A DNA stretch of 64,000 nt from Nocardioides sp. (GTDB lineage Bacteria > Actinomycetota > Actinomycetes > Propionibacteriales > Nocardioidaceae), in NCBI GenBank assembly GCA_020636915.1, contig JACJWV010000020.1:9417-73416 (forward strand), given 5' to 3'. Each line of letters opens with the position of its first letter. Position 1 is the stretch's first letter. This document shows positions 61,152 through 64,000 of this stretch, one piece after another. Both the position numbers and the translations under genes were made by a program. The notes under the pieces were generated by a model, which was not told the origin of the DNA, searched no databases, and was given only the letters and a program-made list of their open reading frames with translations.

Positions 61152-62021
61152 ATGCGAATCTCTGCCAAGCACGCCCTGGCCTCGGCCTCGATGCTCGGCG
61201 CCGGCGTCCTCGCCGCTGCGCTGTCCACGGCCGCGCCGGCCACCGCTGCACCGACGTGGGCGCCGGCCGGCACCGCGAAGATCCACCCCGGCACGATGAT
61301 GTACACCGAGGGCGCGCAGTGCACGGCGAACTTCGTCTACACCGACGCCGCCGGCACCGTGTACGTCGGGTACGCCGCGCACTGCGCCGGCACCGGCTCC
61401 TCCACCGACACCGACGGCTGCCAGACGCAGTCGCTCCCGCTCGGCACGAAGGTGACCTTCAACGAGGGCGGCAGCCTGGTCAGTGAGGGCACCCAGGTGG
61501 GTTCGGGGACCCTGGCCTACTCGTCGTGGAACGCGATGCGCGCCGCCGGTGAGACCGACCCGAACACCTGCGCCTACAACGACCTGGCCCTGGTGAAGGT
61601 GGACGCCGCGGACGTGTCGAAGGTGAACCCGTCGGTCCCGTTCTGGGGCGGCCCGACCGGCATCGACACCGACGGCACCGCCGCCGGCGACCGGGTCTAC
61701 ACGTACGGCAACTCCAGCCTGCGCGCCGGCCTCTCCCCGCTGTCGCCCCACACCGGCATCAGCCTCGGCGACCAGGCTGCCGACGGCGGCTGGTCGCACC
61801 CCCTCTACACCGTGACCCCGGGCATCCCCGGTGACTCCGGGTCGGGCTTCCTGAGCGCCGACGGCTCGGCGATCGGGGTGCTGTCCACCCTCGGCCTGGC
61901 CCCGCTGCCGGCGTCGAACAACATCGGCGACCTCGCGAAGGAGCTCGCGTACGCCAACAGCCACGGCATGTCCGGCGTCTCGCTGGTCAACGGCACGGAG
62001 CCGTTCTCGCCGATCCTCTGA
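61152..62021 (+). CDS. Secreted S1-family serine peptidase
   Basis: A 289-residue chymotrypsin-fold protein. The signal peptide (KHALASASMLGAGVLAAALS, ending at about ATAA near 31-35) precedes the protease. The catalytic triad is visible: His77 in YAAHC, Asp144 in YNDLALVKV and Ser229 in GDSGSG. Cysteines at CTANFVYTDAAG, HCAG and CAYNDLA may pair. Such enzymes are exported proteases; no propeptide of Streptomyces alpha-lytic type is evident. ATG 61152 is preferred to the GTG or ATG upstream because it gives a canonical signal peptide. A strong terminator follows. Confidence 0.9.
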   Translation: MRISAKHALASASMLGAGVLAAALSTAAPATAAPTWAPAGTAKIHPGTMMYTEGAQCTANFVYTDAAGTVYVGYAAHCAGTGSSTDTDGCQTQSLPLGTKVTFNEGGSLVSEGTQVGSGTLAYSSWNAMRAAGETDPNTCAYNDLALVKVDAADVSKVNPSVPFWGGPTGIDTDGTAAGDRVYTYGNSSLRAGLSPLSPHTGISLGDQAADGGWSHPLYTVTPGIPGDSGSGFLSADGSAIGVLSTLGLAPLPASNNIGDLAKELAYANSHGMSGVSLVNGTEPFSPIL

Positions 62022-62082
62022 GGACCAGCCGCGACGACGTCCTCTGGGCGACGATCCCCAGCGCCACTGCGAGGGAGCTCCG

Positions 62083-62115
62083 CGACGGCCCCGTCCCGAT
62101 GGGACGGGGCCGTCG
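62083..62115 (+). terminator. Terminator hairpin after the S1 peptidase gene
   Basis: A perfect 15-bp stem, CGACGGCCCCGTCCC with GGGACGGGGCCGTCG, has a GAT loop 61 nt after the stop codon. TCCGTCCGC follows, with no T-run. Confidence 0.7.
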
Positions 62116-62147
62116 TCCGTCCGCGGGCCGCCGTCCGCGGGCTCGGG

Positions 62148-62153
62148 TAGTTT
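62148..62153 (+). promoter_or_regulatory. Leaderless-type -10 box before the DUF4129 gene
   Basis: TAGTTT ends 7 nt before ATG 62161. Confidence 0.45.
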
Positions 62154-62160
62154 GCCGGGC

Positions 62161-62907
62161 ATGACAGCTCGGCGGTCGGGAGCGGTGGCGGTCGCCGCGG
62201 TCGTCGCGACCGCGCTGCTCGTCGTCGTGCTCGCGGCGTGGGCCGCCTCGATCGGGCCGAGCGGCGTCCTCACCGGCACCGGACCCTCACCGGTGGGCAC
62301 CCCGACGGAGTCGACGTCGGTCGACGCCGGCAACCGGGCCACGGTGCCGCAGCAGCCCGCGCACGAGCCCCACACCCCGTCCTGGCTGCGCATCACCGCG
62401 TTCGTCGTCGACATCGCGCTCGCCGTGCTCGCTGTCTACCTCTTCCTGCGCTTCCTCATCGCCCCGCTCGGCCGCTTCGTGGCGCAGCGGCACCGCGAGC
62501 GCCTGCGCCGCCGCCGGCGCGGCCCGCCCGCGGAGGAGGACTTCACCGTCCTCGACCCGGCCCAAGCCGTGAGCCGCTCGATGCTCGCCGACGCCGACGC
62601 CCAGCGCGAGGAGCTGCTCGCGGCCGACACGCCCCGCAACGCCGTCGTCGTGTGCTGGCACCGCTTCGAGACCCAGGCCGCGGCGGCCGGCGTCGCCCGA
62701 CGGCCGTGGGAGACGTCGTCGGAGTACACCATGCGGGTGCTCGACCTCGTCGACGCCCACCAGCCCGCCGTGTCCCGCCTCGGCGCGCTCTACCGCGAGG
62801 CGCGCTTCTCCGAGCACGAGCTGACCGAGACACACCGTCGCGAGGCGCTCGACGCGCTCGACACCATCCACCGCACCGTCGGTCTCCCCGCCGGAGCGGC
62901 CCGGTGA
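62161..62907 (+). CDS. DUF4129 membrane protein
   Basis: A 248-residue protein with transmembrane segments at about 8-30 and 76-99 and a basic cytosolic C-terminal region (RHRERLRRRRRG) carrying the DUF4129 domain: VVVCWHRFETQAAAAGVARR, WETSSEYTMRVLDL and FSEHELTETHRREA. DUF4129 proteins are found in operons with DUF58 and MoxR ATPases in a transglutaminase/von Willebrand-type cluster. The gene overlaps the next by GTGA, so the operon begins here. No enzymatic role is known. Confidence 0.87.
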   Translation: MTARRSGAVAVAAVVATALLVVVLAAWAASIGPSGVLTGTGPSPVGTPTESTSVDAGNRATVPQQPAHEPHTPSWLRITAFVVDIALAVLAVYLFLRFLIAPLGRFVAQRHRERLRRRRRGPPAEEDFTVLDPAQAVSRSMLADADAQREELLAADTPRNAVVVCWHRFETQAAAAGVARRPWETSSEYTMRVLDLVDAHQPAVSRLGALYREARFSEHELTETHRREALDALDTIHRTVGLPAGAAR

Positions 62908-63376
62908 CCGCCGCCCGGTGGTGGCGCCGCGCGGCCGCAGGCGTGCTGGTGTTCGCCGTGCTCGAGGTCGTCCTTCTGCTCGCCCACACCGGCCCCGACG
63001 CCCTGCGGCTGGCCCTGCTGGTCGCGACCTGCGTCGGCGTGCTCGGCCTGGTCCTGGACACGCTGTCGGACCCCGGCCCGTCGTGGACGGTCGAGGTCGA
63101 GCAGCCGTCCTCGCGGGCGGTCGGCGACCCTCGCCTGGGCCGCTACGTCGGCCTGCTCGAGGCGCACCTGTCGGCCCGCAGCGACGACGCGGCCCTGCGG
63201 GACCGGCTGGGCGCCCTGACCGACCAGGTGCTCCGTCAGCGGCACGGCATCCGCCTCGACGGCCCCTGCGCGAGCGAGCTCCTCGGCCCCGACGTCGCCG
63301 ACGTGCTAACCGGCCCCCCACGACGACTCGGTCTCGCCGAGATCGACCGCTGCCTGACGAGGATCGAGGACCTGTG

Positions 63377-63377
<1 letters not shown>
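62904..63377 (+). CDS. Small membrane protein of the DUF4129-MoxR operon
   Basis: A 157-residue protein with two transmembrane segments at about 10-28 and 33-50 and a cytosolic C-terminus (RYVGLLEAHLSARSDDAALR, LRQRHGIRLDGPCASELLGP). It is not assigned to a named family, but similar small proteins sit between DUF4129 and MoxR genes in actinomycetes. It is coupled on both sides: GTGA with the previous gene and 1-nt overlap (TGATG) with the moxR start. Probably a partner of the MoxR complex. Confidence 0.75.

Positions 63378-64000
<623 letters not shown>

Overview
The window is 64 kb of very GC-rich, gene-dense DNA with many GTG starts and many ATGA/GTGA stop-start overlaps. Several gene sets are typical of Actinobacteria: WhiB, MtrA-MtrB-LpqB, coenzyme F420 ligation genes, a DUF3107 protein, MoeZ and a TatB/Mrp cluster. 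The best fit is a Nocardioides-like member of the Propionibacteriales; this is an inference from gene content and order, not from a marker gene. No rRNA, tRNA, CRISPR array, insertion sequence or prophage was seen.

Layout. 1-2.2 kb: the end of a peptidoglycan-amidase gene fused to FG-GAP repeats. 2.2-15.6 kb: a block resembling Mycobacterium tuberculosis Rv3268-Rv3256c (TIGR03089 protein, manC, fbiB/fbiA, whiB, a large GT2 membrane protein, a DUF5719-like protein, metallopeptidase-fold protein, DUF3499, manB, a Trm112-like protein and an SIS/TobH-like protein). It covers GDP-mannose supply, F420 maturation and envelope glycosylation. 15.6-17.6 kb: an acyltransferase and a DUF808 protein. 17.7-32.3 kb: a block resembling Rv3248c-Rv3240c (ahcY, mtrA-mtrB-lpqB, comF-like, hpf, an orphan NarL-type regulator, secA), interrupted by ycaQ and a divergent tetR-glycosyltransferase pair. 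32.4-38.6 kb: a secreted GH3 glucosidase, an Rv3235-family/LysM pair, and a YrhK-DUF2252 pair. 38.7-42.0 kb: tatB, mrp, DUF1003 and an MgtE-N/CBS protein. 42.1-53.1 kb: accessory metabolism and transport (sulfotransferase, acyl-CoA dehydrogenase, EEP-family hydrolase, MaoC hydratase, POT and MFS transporters, a CASTOR/POLLUX-like channel, histidine phosphatase, HIT protein). 53.1-61.0 kb: a block resembling Rv3213c-Rv3206c (PHP protein, SDR, ParA, L,D-transpeptidase, RhlE, ferritin-like protein, DUF3107, TetR, MoeZ). 61.1-64 kb: a secreted S1 peptidase and the start of a DUF4129-MoxR operon cut by the window end.

The most interesting non-coding signals are these. (1) A roughly 350-nt hairpin-rich leader upstream of hpf/raiA is a candidate raiA-motif structured RNA. 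(2) Two tandem 53-bp units each carry a hairpin, and three base pairs in the stems differ by compensatory changes. (3) A perfect 23-bp-arm palindrome lies before ycaQ, with a related hairpin after the L,D-transpeptidase gene. (4) A recurrent TAnnnT box sits 6-8 nt before many start codons, pointing to widespread leaderless transcription. No wholly new multi-gene system was evident; the YrhK-DUF2252 pair and the tetR-glycosyltransferase pair are the best accessory candidates.
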